Positions 6,085 through 7,082 of a DNA stretch of 7,082 nucleotides are shown in pieces. The position numbers and the translations under genes were made by a program. The DNA lies in contig JBKPBQ010000389.1 of NCBI GenBank assembly GCA_046726955.1, forward strand, positions 1 through 7,082, written 5' to 3'. The stretch is from CAVPGH01 sp046726955 (GTDB taxonomy: Bacteria; Acidobacteriota; Vicinamibacteria; Fen-336). Each line of letters opens with the position of its first letter. Position 1 is the stretch's first letter. The notes beneath the pieces were generated by a model. It worked only from the letters and a program-made list of their open reading frames with translations. It was not told the DNA's origin and searched no databases.

Positions 6085-6111
6085 CGAGGGACTCCCGCCC
6101 CTCGAAGGAGG
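6085..6111 (+). promoter_or_regulatory. Leader hairpin abutting the receptor Shine-Dalgarno, possible SD-sequestering pseudoknot
   Basis: CGAGGG (6085-6090) and CCCTCG (6099-6104) form a six-pair stem with an eight-base loop, ending directly against the Shine-Dalgarno AAGGAGG (6105-6111). The loop bases CTCC (6092-6095) can pair with GGAG (6107-6110) of the Shine-Dalgarno. That would give a small H-type pseudoknot masking the ribosome site. It matches no riboswitch class I recognise. Confidence 0.33.
6105..6111 (+). promoter_or_regulatory. Shine-Dalgarno of the TonB-dependent receptor gene
   Basis: AAGGAGG ends six bases before the ATG at 6118. It is a near-perfect ribosome site and fixes the receptor start just ahead of its signal peptide. 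Confidence 0.8.
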
Positions 6112-6117
6112 CACCCA

Positions 6118-7082
6118 ATGAAGCGGTCTGCCCTCTTTCTCTCCGGCCTCGCCCTCGTCTCGATGCCGGCTGTCGCGCGGGCCCAGGTCGACACCGGAAG
6201 CATCCTCGGGACCGTCCACGACCCCTCGCGAGCGCCGGTGGACGGCGCCACGCTCACGATCACCGAAACGAAGACCAACGCGGTCACCAGCGTCAAGACC
6301 AACAGCTCCGGCGACTACATCGCCACCCCGCTGCGGATCGGGACGTACTCCGTGAGCGTGGTCGCCCCGGGCTTCAAGAAGGAGACCCGCAGCGGCGTCG
6401 TGCTCCGCGTCCAGGACCGCCTCCGCATCGACTTCAAGCTGGAGGTGGGGGGCGTCGAAGAGGCCGTGGTGGTCTCGGGGGAAGCCCCGCTGGTGCAGGC
6501 CGACACCTCCTCCATGGGCGAGGTGATCGAATCGCGCCAGATTGAGTCGCTACCCCTGAACGGCAGGAACTACCTGGACCTCGCGACGCTGACCGTGGGC
6601 GTGACCCGCACCGACGCCGGCACGAACGGCAACGTAGGCGGCCTCGGCTCCACGGGCTTGCCCAGCAGCTTCGTGGCCAACGGCACCCGGGGCACGCTGA
6701 ACAACTTCATGCTCGACGGCATCGACAACAACTCCAACGACAACGCCGGCGCCATCCTGCGCACGAGCATCGACGCCATCGAGGAGTTCAAGGTCCAGAC
6801 GAGCACCTACTCCTCCGAGTTCGGGCGGAGCGCGGGCGCCGTGATCAACGCCTCGATCAAGTCGGGCTCCAACGACTGGACCGGCACCGCCATCTACATG
6901 TTGCGGGACGAATCCCTCGACGCCCGGGGATTCTTCGACGACCCGACCCAGCCGAAGGCTCCCTTCTCCTTCCATCAGTTCGGGGCCACGCTGGGCGGTC
7001 CGATCAAGAAGGACAAGACTTTCTTCTTCGCCGACTACCAGGGCACCCGCACCTCGACCGCCACCACCGCGATCTACACGGT
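6118..7082 (+). CDS. Oar-like TonB-dependent outer-membrane receptor, N-terminal part (open at right edge)
   Basis: At least 321 codons are visible, and the frame runs off the window without a stop. Residues 1-22 are a Sec signal peptide (MKRSALFLSGLALV, cleavage likely after AVARA). Residues about 26-110 are a carboxypeptidase-regulatory-like beta-sandwich (GSILGTVHDPSRAPVDGA, SSGDYIATPLRIGTYSVSV, FKKETRSGVVL). A linker (VVVSGEAPLVQAD) leads to the plug domain: IESLPLNGRNYLDLATL (from 142), NNFMLDGIDNN (from 195), IDAIEEFKVQTSTYSSEFGR (218-237) and AGAVINASIKSGSN (from 239). The first barrel strands follow, including FGATLGGPIKKDKTFFFADYQGTR. Receptors of this type are usually about 1,000 residues and import substrates through the outer membrane using TonB energy. 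In Acidobacteriota they are numerous, and their ligands are mostly unknown. Codon use is strongly GC-ending, and the promoter and ribosome site are near consensus, which suggests high expression. The divergent hydrolase-like gene hints at a carbohydrate-type ligand. Confidence 0.95.
   Translation, partial: MKRSALFLSGLALVSMPAVARAQVDTGSILGTVHDPSRAPVDGATLTITETKTNAVTSVKTNSSGDYIATPLRIGTYSVSVVAPGFKKETRSGVVLRVQDRLRIDFKLEVGGVEEAVVVSGEAPLVQADTSSMGEVIESRQIESLPLNGRNYLDLATLTVGVTRTDAGTNGNVGGLGSTGLPSSFVANGTRGTLNNFMLDGIDNNSNDNAGAILRTSIDAIEEFKVQTSTYSSEFGRSAGAVINASIKSGSNDWTGTAIYMLRDESLDARGFFDDPTQPKAPFSFHQFGATLGGPIKKDKTFFFADYQGTRTSTATTAIYT

Noticed and set aside
4611..6302. 563-codon minus-strand frame overlapping the hydrolase-like gene and the receptor start
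   Set aside because: It is an out-of-frame reading of the same region with an extreme Arg/Gly composition, and it runs through the divergent promoter region.
6315..6975. Minus-strand frames opposite the TonB receptor
   Set aside because: These are shadows of the receptor plug region. The + frame has continuous family motifs and a promoter, ribosome site and signal peptide.

Overview
This GC-rich window looks like chromosomal DNA from an Acidobacteriota-type bacterium or a close relative. The assignment is an inference. It rests on gene families that are typical of that group: a serine/threonine kinase fused to a TolB-like PD40 propeller, an Oar-type TonB-dependent receptor with an N-terminal carboxypeptidase-regulatory-like domain, and a small secreted protein with a 'PAGT...GD...PAG' beta-rich domain. 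Third codon positions are almost all G or C in the real genes.

Layout. The left edge (1-928, + strand) is a compact cluster: the 3' end of an unrecognised gene, a possible 24-residue ORF, a YCII-related protein, and a possible small membrane protein that runs into the end of the kinase gene on the other strand. The stop and start codons overlap as TGATG and GTGA, which suggests translational coupling. From 827 to 5953 three genes lie on the minus strand and were probably transcribed in the order: Tat-exported glycoside-hydrolase-like protein (5953 to 4382), small secreted beta-rich protein (4295 to 3753), then the PD40 receptor-type kinase (3703 to 827). From 6118 to the right edge, on the + strand, is the first 321 codons of a TonB-dependent outer-membrane receptor. 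It is open at the right edge.

The most informative non-coding stretch is the 164-base divergent region 5954-6117. It holds a near-consensus sigma-70 promoter for the receptor (TTGACA, 18 bases, TATAAG) and a weaker extended -10 candidate for the minus-strand genes. It also holds an 11-base element (GCATYCGAAAG) repeated 30 bp apart, with one copy near each promoter, an inverted repeat between the -35 and -10, and a leader hairpin that abuts the receptor's Shine-Dalgarno sequence. No gene-free stretch exceeds 300 bases.

How the genes may work together (inference). The divergent pair of a TonB receptor and an exported TIM-barrel hydrolase-like protein resembles a nutrient acquisition unit. The downstream membrane kinase, with a probable extracytoplasmic propeller, could provide sensing. 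Each family is already known. What may be new is their combination and the shared control region. I see no CRISPR array, tRNA, rRNA or insertion sequence.
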